A DNA stretch of 64,000 nt from Streptomyces fumigatiscleroticus (GTDB taxonomy: Bacteria; Actinomycetota; Actinomycetes; Streptomycetales; Streptomycetaceae): assembly GCF_014647975.1 (NCBI RefSeq), contig NZ_BMQF01000012.1:62001-126000 (forward strand), in the 5' to 3' direction. Below the pieces are notes generated by a model. That model was given only the letters and a program-made list of their open reading frames with translations, had not been told where the DNA came from and made no database searches. How positions within the stretch are numbered: the first letter of the stretch is position 1; each line of letters starts with the position of its first letter. A program made the translations under genes and the position numbers. Of this stretch, positions 42,179 through 52,162 are shown one piece after another.

Positions 42179-43690
42179 TCACCCGCCGGACAGGACCCTG
42201 ACCAGGTCTTCCGCCGTACGACAGCGGTCCAGGAGCTCCTTCACGTGATTACGCGTTCCGCGAAGCGGTTCCAGGGTTGGAACGCGCTGGAGCGAATCCC
42301 GGCCCGGCAGGTCGAAGATCACCGAGTCCCACGAGGCGGCCGCGACGTCGTCCGCGTACTGCTCCAGGCAGCGGCCCCGGAAGTACGCGCGGGTGTCCTC
42401 CGGCGGCTTCGTACGGGCCCGCTCGACATCCGCCTCGTCCAGCAGCCGCTTCATCCGGCCGCGGGCCGCCAGACGGTTGTACAGGCCCTTCTCGGGGCGC
42501 ACGTCGGCGTACTGGAGGTCCACCAGGTGCAGCCGGGCGGAGTCCCAGTCCAGGCCGTCACGGCGGCGATAGCCCTCCATCAGCTCCCGCTTGGCGACCC
42601 AGTCCAGCTCGCCGGCCAGGCTCATGGGGTCGTTCTCCAGGCGGTTGAGGGTGTCCTCCCAGCGGGCGAGGACGTCCTTGGTCTGCTCGTCGGCGTCGGC
42701 CCCGAACCGCTCCTCGACGTACTTGCGCGACAGCTCGAAGTACTCCATCTGCAACTGCACCGCGGTGAGCGTCCGGCCGCTGCGCAGCGTGATCACGCGC
42801 TTGAGCGTCGGATCGTGCGAGACCTGGTGGAGCGTGCGTACGGGCTGGTCCACCGCGAGGTCGACCGCGATGAAGCCGTCCTCGATCATCGACAGGACCA
42901 GGGACGTCGTCCCGAGCTTCAGGTACGTCGAGATCTCCGACAGATTGGCGTCACCGATGATCACGTGCAGCCGCCGGTACTTCTCGGCGTCGGCGTGCGG
43001 CTCGTCGCGCGTGTTGATGATGGGGCGCTTGAGCGTCGTCTCCAGCCCCACCTCGACCTCGAAGTAGTCGGCGCGCTGGCTGAGCTGGAAGCCGTGCTCG
43101 TGCCCGTCCTGGCCGATGCCGACGCGGCCCGCTCCGGCGAAGACCTGACGGGAGACGAAGAAGGGCGTGAGGTGGCGCACGATGTCGGAGAACGGGGTCT
43201 CCCGCTTCATCAGGTAGTTCTCGTGCGTGCCGTAGGAGGCGCCCTTGTTGTCGGTGTTGTTCTTGTAGAGGTGGATGGGCTGCGCCCCGGGCAGCTGCGC
43301 GGCCCGTTCCGCCGCCTCCGCCATGATCCGCTCACCGGCCTTGTCCCACAGCACGGCGTCCCGCGGGTTGGTGACCTCGGGGGCGCTGTACTCCGGGTGG
43401 GCGTGGTCGACGTAGAGCCGTGCTCCATTGGTGAGGATCACGTTGGCCAGCCCGATGTCCTCGTCGGTGAGCTGGCTGGCGTCGGCGGCCTCGCGGGCGA
43501 GGTCGAAGCCCCGGGCGTCCCGCAGCGGGTTCTCCTCCTCGAAGTCCCAGCGGGCCCGGCGTGCACGGTGCATCGCCGCCGCGTAGGCGTTGACGATCTG
43601 GGACGAGGTGAGCATGGCATTGGCATTGGGGTGGCCGGGGACGGAGATCCCGTACTCCGTCTCGATGCCCATTACTCGCCGTACGGTCAT
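42179..43690 (-). CDS. dop: Depupylase/deamidase Dop
   Basis: GS-fold homologue of PafA that removes Pup from substrates and deamidates Gln-ending Pup; 503 residues. GIETEYGISVPG, LTNGARLYVDHAHPEYSAPE with the nucleophile Asp95, and HLYKNNTDNKGASYG are present. The extra Dop loop (about residues 40-58, HRARRARWDFEEENPLRDAR) distinguishes it from PafA. Because the Pup here already ends in Glu, depupylation is probably its main job. ATG 43690. It lies 234 bp downstream of arc. Confidence 0.97.
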   Translation of the reverse strand: MTVRRVMGIETEYGISVPGHPNANAMLTSSQIVNAYAAAMHRARRARWDFEEENPLRDARGFDLAREAADASQLTDEDIGLANVILTNGARLYVDHAHPEYSAPEVTNPRDAVLWDKAGERIMAEAAERAAQLPGAQPIHLYKNNTDNKGASYGTHENYLMKRETPFSDIVRHLTPFFVSRQVFAGAGRVGIGQDGHEHGFQLSQRADYFEVEVGLETTLKRPIINTRDEPHADAEKYRRLHVIIGDANLSEISTYLKLGTTSLVLSMIEDGFIAVDLAVDQPVRTLHQVSHDPTLKRVITLRSGRTLTAVQLQMEYFELSRKYVEERFGADADEQTKDVLARWEDTLNRLENDPMSLAGELDWVAKRELMEGYRRRDGLDWDSARLHLVDLQYADVRPEKGLYNRLAARGRMKRLLDEADVERARTKPPEDTRAYFRGRCLEQYADDVAAASWDSVIFDLPGRDSLQRVPTLEPLRGTRNHVKELLDRCRTAEDLVRVLSGG

Positions 43691-43880
43691 GCGGCCCTCC
43701 TTGCCCGGCGGCGCCCTCGGTGGTGGGCGCCGCTCAAGTACCGCTGGTGCTCCGGTGCGTGTGCGGTGCCCGTCCCCGCACTGCGCGACTCGGCGGTACG
43801 GAAGAGCCTAGAACGCCTTTGCGCTGGTGGGGAGATCATTTGCGTCATTGCCTTGCTCCAGCCGTGGCCCGAAAAACAGT

Positions 43881-43915
43881 CGGCTGCGGGTACCCGGTGA
43901 GGGCACCCGCAGCCG
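43881..43915 (-). terminator. Terminator of arc
   Basis: Perfect 11-bp stem CGGCTGCGGGT / ACCCGCAGCCG, ten bases beyond the arc stop; CCC/GGG in the loop can extend it. Confidence 0.85.
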
Positions 43916-43924
43916 CCCTGTCTT

Positions 43925-45691
43925 TTACAGGTACTGACCGGTGTTCGCCACCGTGTCGATGGAGCGTCCGGTGTCCGCGCCCTGCTTTCCGGTGATGAGC
44001 GTACGGATGTAGACGATCCGTTCGCCCTTCTTTCCGGAGATCCGGGCCCAGTCGTCCGGGTTCGTGGTGTTGGGCAGGTCCTCGTTCTCCTTGAACTCGT
44101 CCACGCATGCCTGGAGGAGATGGGAGACCCTGAGGCCCTTCTGGCTCTTCTCGAGGAAGTCCTTGATCGCCATCTTCTTGGCGCGGCCCACGATGTTCTC
44201 GATCATGGCGCCGGAATTGAAGTCCTTGAAGTAAAGGACTTCCTTGTCGCCGTTGGCGTAGGTGACCTCCAGGAAGCGGTTCTCCTCCGATTCGGCGTAC
44301 ATCTGTTCCACGGCCGTCTGGATCATGCCCTGGACGGTCGCCGCCTTGTCGCCGCCGTTCTCGGCGAGGTCGTCGCCGTGCAGCGGGAGGCGCTCGGTGA
44401 GGTACTTCCCGAAGATGTCCTTGGCCGCCTCGGCGTCCGGACGCTCGATCTTGATCTTCACATCGAGCCGGCCGGGCCGCAGAATGGCGGGGTCGATCAT
44501 GTCCTCGCGGTTGGAGGCACCGATCACGACCACGTTCTGCAGGCCCTCCACGCCGTCGATCTCGGCGAGCAGCTGGGGGACGATGGTGTTCTCCACGTCC
44601 GAGCTGACGCCGGAGCCACGGGTGCGGAAGAGCGATTCCATCTCGTCGAAGAAGACGATGACGGGCGTGCCCTCGCTGGCCTTCTCCCGGGCGCGCTGGA
44701 AGACGAGGCGGATCTGCCGCTCGGTCTCACCGACGTACTTGTTCAGCAGCTCCGGGCCCTTGATGTTCAGGAAGAAGCTCTTGCCGGCGGCCTGGCCGGT
44801 CACCTCGGCGACCTTCTTGGCCAGGGAGTTGGCCACGGCCTTGGCGATGAGCGTCTTGCCGCATCCGGGCGGCCCGTAGAGCAGCACGCCCTTGGGCGGG
44901 CGCAGTTCGTGCTCCTTGAACAGGTCCGGGTAGAGGTACGGAAGCTCGACCGCGTCGCGGATGGCCTCGATCTGGTTGCCGAGGCCGCCGATCTGGTCGT
45001 AGCCGATGTCGGGGACCTCTTCGAGGACGAGTTCCTCGACCTCGCTCTTGGGCACGACCTCGTAGACGTAGCCGGAGCGGGGTTCGAGGAGCAGGGCGTC
45101 GCCGGGGCGGATGGTGACGTCCAGCAGCGGCTCGGCGAGCCGTACCACCCGTTCCTCGTCGGTGTGCCCCAGCACCAGGGCGCGCTCGCCGTCCTCGAGG
45201 ATCTCCTTGAGGGTGACGATGTCCCCGACGCGCTCGAACTCCATGGCCTCGACCACGTTGAGCGCTTCGTTGAGCATGACTTCCTGGCCGCGCCTGAGCT
45301 CTTCCAGCTCGACGCTCGGGCTGACGTTCACCCGGAGCTTGCGGCCCCCGGTGAAGATGTCGGCGGTGCCGTCCTCGTTCGCCTGAAGGAAGACACCGAA
45401 GCCCGCCGGCGGCTGGGCCAGCCGGTCGACCTCCTCCTTGAGGGCCACGATCTGGTCGCGGGCCTCGCGGAGCGTATTGGCGAGTCGCTCGTTCTGGGCG
45501 GACACGCCGGCCAGGTTGGTCTGCAGCTCGACGATCCGCTCTTCGAGAATTCTCGTGTGCCGCGGAGAGTCGGCGAGCTTGCGTCGCAGGACGGCGATCT
45601 CCTGCTCGAGATAGGCGATCTGCCCGGCCGGGTCGTCGGACCCGCGTCCCGGGCGGATGCCGCGGTTCATGTCGTCGTCGTGTGCTGCCAC
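43925..45691 (-). CDS. arc: Proteasomal AAA+ ATPase ARC (Mpa)
   Basis: Hexameric unfoldase that captures pupylated proteins and feeds them into the 20S core, 588 residues. An N-terminal coiled coil (about 20-95) binds Pup, two OB-type domains follow, and the AAA domain has Walker A GPPGCGKT at 273-280, Walker B VIVFFDE, and the second-region RPGRLD. The C-terminus ends GQYL, the motif that opens the proteasome gate. GTG 45691 (MAAHDDDM) has GGAGGTGAGG upstream and gives the known 588-residue length; the 45709 start is not needed. Divergent from a ferredoxin gene. Confidence 0.97.
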   Translation of the reverse strand: MAAHDDDMNRGIRPGRGSDDPAGQIAYLEQEIAVLRRKLADSPRHTRILEERIVELQTNLAGVSAQNERLANTLREARDQIVALKEEVDRLAQPPAGFGVFLQANEDGTADIFTGGRKLRVNVSPSVELEELRRGQEVMLNEALNVVEAMEFERVGDIVTLKEILEDGERALVLGHTDEERVVRLAEPLLDVTIRPGDALLLEPRSGYVYEVVPKSEVEELVLEEVPDIGYDQIGGLGNQIEAIRDAVELPYLYPDLFKEHELRPPKGVLLYGPPGCGKTLIAKAVANSLAKKVAEVTGQAAGKSFFLNIKGPELLNKYVGETERQIRLVFQRAREKASEGTPVIVFFDEMESLFRTRGSGVSSDVENTIVPQLLAEIDGVEGLQNVVVIGASNREDMIDPAILRPGRLDVKIKIERPDAEAAKDIFGKYLTERLPLHGDDLAENGGDKAATVQGMIQTAVEQMYAESEENRFLEVTYANGDKEVLYFKDFNSGAMIENIVGRAKKMAIKDFLEKSQKGLRVSHLLQACVDEFKENEDLPNTTNPDDWARISGKKGERIVYIRTLITGKQGADTGRSIDTVANTGQYL

Positions 45692-45936
45692 GGTCCTCAC
45701 CTCCTCCAAGGGGAGCTGGACGCTTCCAGACCCTACCTGGGTGGGTGTCGATTGAAACCCCTAGATCACAAAGACGGTCGGGGTGTGTCCGATCTTCACC
45801 CTTGCGCTCTCCCTCTCGCCAGGCCAATACCCACCGAACGCGACGGGAAAGCAGGCGGCGGTAGGGTCGAAGTGTTCAACACCCGTCGGAGGCGGCCGGA
45901 TTCCCGTACGGCCCGGGCGGAGAAACGGCAGGAGAG

Positions 45937-46242
45937 ATGACCGTGCAGCAGAAGGCCGAAGCCGATCACGAGGAGCTGGAGGTCTGGATCGACCAGGACC
46001 TCTGCACCGGCGACGGAATCTGCGCCCAGTACGCGCCGGAAGTGTTCGAGCTGGACATCGACGGGCTGGCGTACGTCAAGAACGCCGACGACGAGCTGCT
46101 CCAGGACAAGGGGGCGGCAACACCCGTACCGCTGCCGCTTCTCACCGATGTGATCGACTCGGCGAAGGAGTGTCCGGGCGAGTGCATCCATGTGCGTCGG
46201 GTTTCGGACAGGACCGAGGTGTACGGCCCCGACGCCGGGTGA
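45937..46242 (+). CDS. Ferredoxin with Asp in the cluster motif
   Basis: Small ferredoxin of 101 residues. Ligand motif is CTGDGIC (Cys23, Asp26, Cys29) with the fourth ligand in CPGEC (Cys79). Where [4Fe-4S] ferredoxins have Cys, this has Asp at position 26, so it may hold a [3Fe-4S] cluster or an Asp-ligated [4Fe-4S] as in Pyrococcus ferredoxin. Such proteins often feed P450s. It is divergent from arc and convergent with the next gene; no P450 is adjacent. ATG 45937. Confidence 0.93.
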   Translation: MTVQQKAEADHEELEVWIDQDLCTGDGICAQYAPEVFELDIDGLAYVKNADDELLQDKGAATPVPLPLLTDVIDSAKECPGECIHVRRVSDRTEVYGPDAG

Positions 46243-46278
46243 CCGGAGCGGACCGTTACGCGCCCGCTGTCTGATTTC

Positions 46279-46857
46279 TCACACCGTGTGCGCCCGGGAC
46301 GGCGTGGAGCGGACGAAGGCGCCGTTGCGCCACTGCCACTTCACGCCGTCCTTCGTGTCGGGGCAGCAACTGGGTACGTCGGCGGACGAGTAGCCGAGGA
46401 GCGTGGCGAGGACGGCGCCGTCGCGCACGGCGAAGTCGGTGACCGTCTGCCGGTCCTCGGGGTCGACCAGGGTGGCCACCACGCGGGGTTCGCCGGCGGC
46501 GGAGTCTCGGGTGACGACGTACACGCCGTCGGGCGGGGTGCCCATGGGGGCGTCGCAGTGCACGACGGCCACCGTCTCCGGGCTGCCGTCGCCGTCGAGG
46601 TCACCGGCGGCCTTCTTCACCACCAGGGCCTTGACCGGGCCGCATTCGAGGGGGAACCGCACGGCCGCGGGATCGGGCGCCGCGACGGCCGCCGAAGCGC
46701 TCCGGTGCCCCGGGGCGGCCTTCTGGGCCGCCGTCGCGGGGTTGGGCTGGACGACCGAGGACAGGGCCACCACACCGGCGACCGCGGTGGCCGTGGCGAC
46801 CCAGTGGATGGGGCGGGCGTGGGTGTGTGCCAGTTCCGGGACGGCGGAGTGCTGCAC
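46279..46857 (-). CDS. Exported or membrane-anchored protein with Ca-binding-like DxDGDG motif
   Basis: About 192 residues. A hydrophobic segment (WVATATAVAGVVALSSVV, near residue 18-35) is a signal anchor or signal peptide; a mature domain follows with AAGDLDGDGSPETVAVV, resembling the DxDxDG loops of FG-GAP/VCBS proteins, and Cys residues in FPLECG, VVHCD and SCCPDT. GTG 46857 has GGAG eight bases upstream; the reading from 46917 has no advantage. It is convergent with the ferredoxin gene. Function unknown. Confidence 0.78.
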   Translation of the reverse strand: MQHSAVPELAHTHARPIHWVATATAVAGVVALSSVVQPNPATAAQKAAPGHRSASAAVAAPDPAAVRFPLECGPVKALVVKKAAGDLDGDGSPETVAVVHCDAPMGTPPDGVYVVTRDSAAGEPRVVATLVDPEDRQTVTDFAVRDGAVLATLLGYSSADVPSCCPDTKDGVKWQWRNGAFVRSTPSRAHTV

Positions 46858-47051
46858 GAGGAGTGTCTCCTGTGAGGGCTGTGCCGGTGGGGTGTCCAGC
46901 ATCGTGCCACACGTCACAGTGCGGGGGAACGGCGGGGTCGGCGGTCGCGGCGCCGGTGGCGACGGCGGTGGCCGTGGCGGCTGCCGGGGGTGCCGCCCTC
47001 GTGTCGCCCTGGTGTCGCCGTCGTGTCGCCGTCGTGCCGGCTCAACGCGGA

Positions 47052-47102
47052 GGCGCCGTGGCCGAGTTCCTCCGCGATCCGCGGGAACTCGGCCACGGCG
47101 CC
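47052..47102 (-). terminator. Terminator of trmI
   Basis: Perfect 19-bp inverted repeat GGCGCCGTGGCCGAGTTCC (47052-47070) against 47084-47102, 28 bp past the trmI stop. Among the strongest hairpins in the window. Confidence 0.9.
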
Positions 47103-47130
47103 CGTCCGTTGAGTGCGGCAGGGGGCCGGG

Positions 47131-48033
47131 TCAGCGGCCGGTGCCTCCGTCGGCGTTGGGGCCGGCGTAGTCCTCGCCGTAGGCGCCCTTGGCGGGGCGG
47201 CGGCGGCGCATGGGCGGCTCCACGCCGTCGGCCAGCCGGCGGGCGGTGAGCAGGAAGCCGGTGTGGCCGATCATCCGGTGGTCCGGGCGGACGGCCAGGC
47301 CCTCGATGTGCCAGTTGCGGATCATGGTCTCCCAGGCGGTCGGCTCGTTGAAGCAGCCGATCTCCCGGATGGACTCCACGGTCCGGGCGAGCTGGGTGGT
47401 GGTCGCGACGTAGCAGCACAGGATGCCGCCGGGCACGAGCGCCTTGGAGACGGCCTCCAGGCACTCCCACGGGGCGAGCATGTCGAGGATCACACGGTCG
47501 ACGTCGGTGTCGGACAGGTTGTCCTGGAGGTCGCCGACGGTGAGCTGCCAGGCCGGGTGCGGGCCGCCGAAGTAGCGCTCGACATTGGCCTGCGCGATCT
47601 CGGCGAAGTCCGCGCGGCGCTCGTAGCTGTGCAGCATGCCCTGGTCGCCGATGGCCCGCAGCAGGAAGCTGCTGAGCGAGCCGGAGCCGACGCCGGCCTC
47701 CACGACGCGCGCGCCGGGGAAGATGTCGGCGAAGGCGAGGATCTGCCCCGCGTCCTTCGGGTAGACGACGGCTGCCCCGCGGGGCATGGACAGGACGTAG
47801 TCGGGGAGCAGGGGGCGCAGCGCGAGGTAGGCGACGTTTCCCGTGGTACGGACAACGCTGCCCTCGGGAGCGCCGATCAGTTCGTCGTGCGGGAAGGAAC
47901 CCTTGTGGGTGTGGAAGTTCTTCCCGGCCTCGAGCGTGAACGTGTAGTGGCGGCCCTTGGGGTCGGTCAGCTGTACCTGGTCCCCGACCTTGAAGGGCCC
48001 GCGCCTGCGGGCGGCACCGGTCGGTTCGGACAT
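47131..48033 (-). CDS. trmI: tRNA (adenine-58-N1)-methyltransferase TrmI
   Basis: SAM-dependent methyltransferase of 300 residues that makes m1A58 in the T-loop of tRNA. Motif I VVEAGVGSGSLSSFLL, VGDLQDN and DRVILDMLAPWE are visible; FHTHKGSFPHDELIG near the N-terminus is the TrmI-specific domain. ATG 48033 (MSEPTGAARR) is the natural start; the extension to 48072 is unsupported. In Actinobacteria the gene is often found near the proteasome genes. Its upstream region contains the 17-bp minisatellite. Confidence 0.95.
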   Translation of the reverse strand: MSEPTGAARRRGPFKVGDQVQLTDPKGRHYTFTLEAGKNFHTHKGSFPHDELIGAPEGSVVRTTGNVAYLALRPLLPDYVLSMPRGAAVVYPKDAGQILAFADIFPGARVVEAGVGSGSLSSFLLRAIGDQGMLHSYERRADFAEIAQANVERYFGGPHPAWQLTVGDLQDNLSDTDVDRVILDMLAPWECLEAVSKALVPGGILCCYVATTTQLARTVESIREIGCFNEPTAWETMIRNWHIEGLAVRPDHRMIGHTGFLLTARRLADGVEPPMRRRRPAKGAYGEDYAGPNADGGTGR

Positions 48034-48102
48034 GTGACCAGCGTACCGGCACGCGAGGGGCTCGCCGACCACAGGACGGCCGGGGCCCCTGGGACGGCCG
48101 CT

Positions 48103-48313
48103 TCCTGGGAGCGCCGGGCCTCCTGGGAGTGCCGGGCCTCCTAGAGCGCCGGGCCTCCTAGAGCGCCGGGCCTCCTAGAGCGCCGGGCCTCCTAGAGCGC
48201 CGGGCCTCCTAGAGCGCCGGGCCTCCTAGAGCGCCGGGCCTCCTAGAGCGCCGGGCCTCCTAGGACGGCCGGGCGCCCTAGGACGGGCGGGCCTCCTAGG
48301 AGGGCCGGGCCAT
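48103..48313. repeat. Tandem array of a 17/18-bp unit carrying CTAG
   Basis: Seven perfect units TCCTAGAGCGCCGGGCC begin at 48139 and repeat every 17 bp to 48257; degenerate 18-bp relatives flank them (TCCTGGGAGTGCCGGGCC before, TCCTAGGACGGCCGGGCG after). The last relative includes the stop codon and final codons of the M50 protease gene. CTAG, rare in Streptomyces, occurs in each unit. The array lies in the upstream region of trmI. Confidence 0.95.
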
Positions 48314-50173
48314 CGCCTTCACGAAGGCGCGCTCGACGTCGGCCGCGGACAGGACGCCGTAGATCTCGCCGGTCTCCTCCACCACCAGGTACTCGGTCGC
48401 CGGGGTCGCCCGCAGGGCGTCCAGCAGGTCCTCGCCGGCCAGCTCCGCCGAGACGCGCATGCCGTCGGTGAGCTCCTGGGCGAGGCCGCCGACCTCGACC
48501 CAGGGGCGCCGGTGCTCGGGTACGCCCACGATGGCGGCCTCGCGGACCAGCGAGAGGGGGTTGCCGTGGGCGTCGACGACGACCAGGGCACGGGCCCCGG
48601 CGGCGTTGGCGCGGCGCAGGGCCTCCGAGAGCGAGGTGTCGGTCTCGACGGGGACCGCGCGCCGGGTGAGGGTGCGGGCGCGCAGTTCCGGGAGGTGCTC
48701 GCGCAGCCGGGCCATGCGCAGGCTGTTCCCGGCGCCGGTCCAGATGATCGCGGCGAGGATGGCGGCGAGCAGGGCGTCCATGACGGTGTCCATGCCGACG
48801 CTGTCCACCGCGTCCGAGCCGAGGGCCCCGGACTGGGTGAGCAGGGGCAGGCCGACGAGGACGGAGACGGCCAGGGCACGGCCGACCCAGGCGGCGGCGA
48901 TCGTGCCGCTCATCGGCCTGCCGGTGATTTTCCAGACGACGGCGCGCAGCATGCGGCCGCCGTCGAGCGGCAGGCCGGGCAGCAGGTTGAACACGGCCAC
49001 GATGAGGTTGGAGACCATCAGGCCGGCCAGCAGGACACCGGGGACCGTGCCGGGCTCGACGGGCTGGAGGGCGAGGTAGAAGAGGCCGGAGAGGATCAGG
49101 GAGAGCAGCGGGCCGACGAAGGCCAGGACGAACTCGCGGCCGGGTGTCTCGGCCTCCTTCTCGATCTCGGACACGCCGCCGAAGAACTGGAGCTGGATAC
49201 GGCGGACCGGGAGCTTGAAGCGGAGGGCGGCGACCGTGTGCGCCAGTTCGTGGACGAGGACGGAGGCGTAGAAGGCGACCGCGAAGAAGAGGGAGACCAG
49301 GTAGCGGGCGGCGCCGAGCTCGGGCAGCACGCGGTCGAGCTGGCCGCCGAAGACCCAGGTGATCAGGGCGGCGACCAGGAACCAGCTGGGCGCGACATAC
49401 ACGGGCACGCCGAACGGCCGCCCCATCAGCAGCCCGCCTCCGGGCTCCCGGGGACGCTGCGGCGGGGGCCCCGGAGCGACACCGGACACGGCGCGCGACC
49501 GGTCGCCGTCGCCGTCGCCCGGACCCTCGGGCGTGGCGCGCCGGGCCTCGGGGGCGGGGACACCGGCGTCGCCTCCCGGCGCACGCCGGGTGGCATCGGC
49601 GGCGGGTGCCGGCCCGCCGGCGGTCCCGTCGTCGGCGGGGGGCTGTTCCGGCCGGCGGCCGGCCTGCGGGGCGGCGGACGCCGCCGCCGGGGACCCGCCG
49701 GACGCACGGTCGTCGCCGGGCCGGGACACCGCACGCTGCGCGGCACCACCGGCCGCCGCGCCGAGGTGACCCTCGTCACCCTCCCGTCCGGGACCGGCGG
49801 CGGGCCGACCCACAGGCCCCGAACCGCCAGTCGCACGCTGCGCGGCACCACCGGCCGCCGCGCCGGGGGAGCCCTCGTCACCGTCCCGTCCGGGAGCGGC
49901 GGCGGGCCGACCCACAGGCCCCGAATCGCCAGTCGCACGCTGCGCGGCACCACCGGCCGCCGCGCCGGGGGAGCCCTCGTCACCGTCCCGTCCGGGACCG
50001 GCGGCGGGCCGGCCGGTGGGGTCGTCGGCGCCGGGGTCGGGGGCGTGCTGGTCGGTGGGCCGGGCCCGGTCGGGGGGTGCGGAGTCGGTGGCCGGGGGCG
50101 TCGGCCCCGCGTGGTGCCGGGCCGGTTCGTCGGTGCCGAACCGCGGCTGCCCGCTCCCGCCGCTCTCGTCCAC
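48296..50173 (-). CDS. M50-family site-2-type protease with CBS domains and long disordered N-terminus
   Basis: Intramembrane metalloprotease-like protein. From Met at 49426 (MGRPFGVPVYV): several membrane helices, the zinc motif HELAH in VLVHELAHTV, the second motif NLLPGLPLDGGRML (Asp ligand), then two CBS domains (VPVETDTSLSEALRRA; MRVSAELAGEDLLDALR). The open frame continues upstream to a GTG at 50173, with GAGGGGAC before it, adding about 249 disordered residues with three 34-residue repeats (GRPAAGPGRDGDEG). Frame conservation through the repeats supports the long form (625 residues); the short form (376 residues) remains possible. It probably cleaves a membrane-bound anti-sigma or similar protein, gated by CBS ligands (inference). 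Confidence 0.88.
   Translation of the reverse strand: MDESGGSGQPRFGTDEPARHHAGPTPPATDSAPPDRARPTDQHAPDPGADDPTGRPAAGPGRDGDEGSPGAAAGGAAQRATGDSGPVGRPAAAPGRDGDEGSPGAAAGGAAQRATGGSGPVGRPAAGPGREGDEGHLGAAAGGAAQRAVSRPGDDRASGGSPAAASAAPQAGRRPEQPPADDGTAGGPAPAADATRRAPGGDAGVPAPEARRATPEGPGDGDGDRSRAVSGVAPGPPPQRPREPGGGLLMGRPFGVPVYVAPSWFLVAALITWVFGGQLDRVLPELGAARYLVSLFFAVAFYASVLVHELAHTVAALRFKLPVRRIQLQFFGGVSEIEKEAETPGREFVLAFVGPLLSLILSGLFYLALQPVEPGTVPGVLLAGLMVSNLIVAVFNLLPGLPLDGGRMLRAVVWKITGRPMSGTIAAAWVGRALAVSVLVGLPLLTQSGALGSDAVDSVGMDTVMDALLAAILAAIIWTGAGNSLRMARLREHLPELRARTLTRRAVPVETDTSLSEALRRANAAGARALVVVDAHGNPLSLVREAAIVGVPEHRRPWVEVGGLAQELTDGMRVSAELAGEDLLDALRATPATEYLVVEETGEIYGVLSAADVERAFVKAMARPS
49706..50013 (-). repeat. 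In-frame 102-bp coding repeat, three copies
   Basis: Encodes 34-residue units of the form GRPAAGPGRDGDEG...GAAAGGAAQRAT in the N-terminal extension of the M50 protease. The first two copies are nearly identical at DNA level; the third, nearest the membrane domain, has drifted in its second half. Confidence 0.85.
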
Positions 50174-50351
50174 GGTGTCCCCTCGTTCGAAGCGTCTTCC
50201 GCGCCTGCCGGGCGGAAGGGGTCTGAGTCGATGGTATGCGGCCGTGGCGGACCGTTCCGCCCCGGCACCCCTGATGTCCGCCCGCCCGTGACCGTGCCCG
50301 CCGCGTCCGGGACTGGGGCACTGTCGGTGGCGGGCCGTAAGGTCTGTGGTC

Positions 50352-51287
<936 letters not shown>

Positions 51288-51395
51288 TTCGGCCGCGCGG
51301 AGCCGGGGAGCGGCTGCTCGCGGCGGGGCGGACCGGGAGCGGACGGCGTGACAGGCGCAGGGCAGAATGGGTGCGGACTAGCGAAGGAGACTTAC

Positions 51396-52067
51396 GTGGC
51401 CATCCGCGTCCTACTGGTCGACGACCAGCCGCTGCTGCGTACGGGGTTCCGGATGATTCTGGAGGCGGAGCAGGACCTCGCGGTCGTCGGCGAGGCCGGA
51501 GACGGCCTCCAGGCCCTGGACCAGGTGCGGGCCTTGCAGCCCGATGTGGTGCTGATGGACATCCGCATGCCGCGGATGGACGGGGTGGAGGCGACCCGGC
51601 AGATCACCGGACCGGGGCGGGACGGCCCGGCGAAGGTGCTGGTGCTGACCACCTTCGATCTCGACGAGTACGTGGTGGAGGCGCTGAGAGCGGGGGCCAG
51701 CGGCTTTCTGCTGAAGGACGCCCCGGCCAATGAGCTGGTGCAGGCGATCCGCGTGGTGGCCGCCGGTGAGGCGATGCTCGCGCCCAGCATCACCCGCCGG
51801 CTGCTCGACAAGTACGCCACGCATCTGCCCTCGGGCGACGAGCCGGTCCCGGACACCCTGCACACCCTCACCGAGCGTGAGGTGGAGGTGCTGAAGCTGG
51901 TGGCGCGCGGCCTGTCCAACGCGGAGATCGCCGCCGACCTGTTCGTCAGTGAGACCACCGTCAAGACCCATGTCGGTCATGTCCTGACCAAACTGGGGCT
52001 GCGCGACCGGGTGCAGGCCGCGGTGTACGCGTACGAGAGCGGGCTGGTGCGTCCAGGCGCGCAGTAG
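51396..52067 (+). CDS. NarL/LuxR-type response regulator (orphan)
   Basis: Two-domain response regulator of 223 residues. Receiver domain with acidic pocket LLVDDQ, phospho-acceptor Asp55 in LMDIRMP, Thr in LVLTTFD and Lys in FLLKDAP; C-terminal LuxR HTH (about 155-215; LTEREVEVLKLVARGLSNAEIA, TTVKTHVGHVLTKLGLRDR). GTG 51396, with GAAGGAGA upstream, is the start; the earlier ATG at 51348 has none. No sensor kinase is adjacent, so the partner is elsewhere or the protein is phosphorylation-independent. Convergent with the peptide-binding lipoprotein gene. Confidence 0.93.
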   Translation: MAIRVLLVDDQPLLRTGFRMILEAEQDLAVVGEAGDGLQALDQVRALQPDVVLMDIRMPRMDGVEATRQITGPGRDGPAKVLVLTTFDLDEYVVEALRAGASGFLLKDAPANELVQAIRVVAAGEAMLAPSITRRLLDKYATHLPSGDEPVPDTLHTLTEREVEVLKLVARGLSNAEIAADLFVSETTVKTHVGHVLTKLGLRDRVQAAVYAYESGLVRPGAQ

Positions 52068-52103
52068 CGCTCAGCGTGGGCCCGCCGGTCACCGCGCGTG
52101 CGT

Positions 52104-52138
52104 CGAGGGCGCCTCCTGCCTGGCAGGGGGCGCCCTCG
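52104..52138. terminator. Bidirectional terminator between convergent genes
   Basis: 17-bp stem CGAGGGCGCCTCCTGCC (52104-52120) against 52122-52138 with one G-U; innermost pairs open as the loop. TTGTTGT follows on the plus side. Serves the response-regulator gene and possibly the opposing gene. Confidence 0.82.
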
Positions 52139-52162
52139 TTGTTGTCGCTCTCCGGTCGAAGG

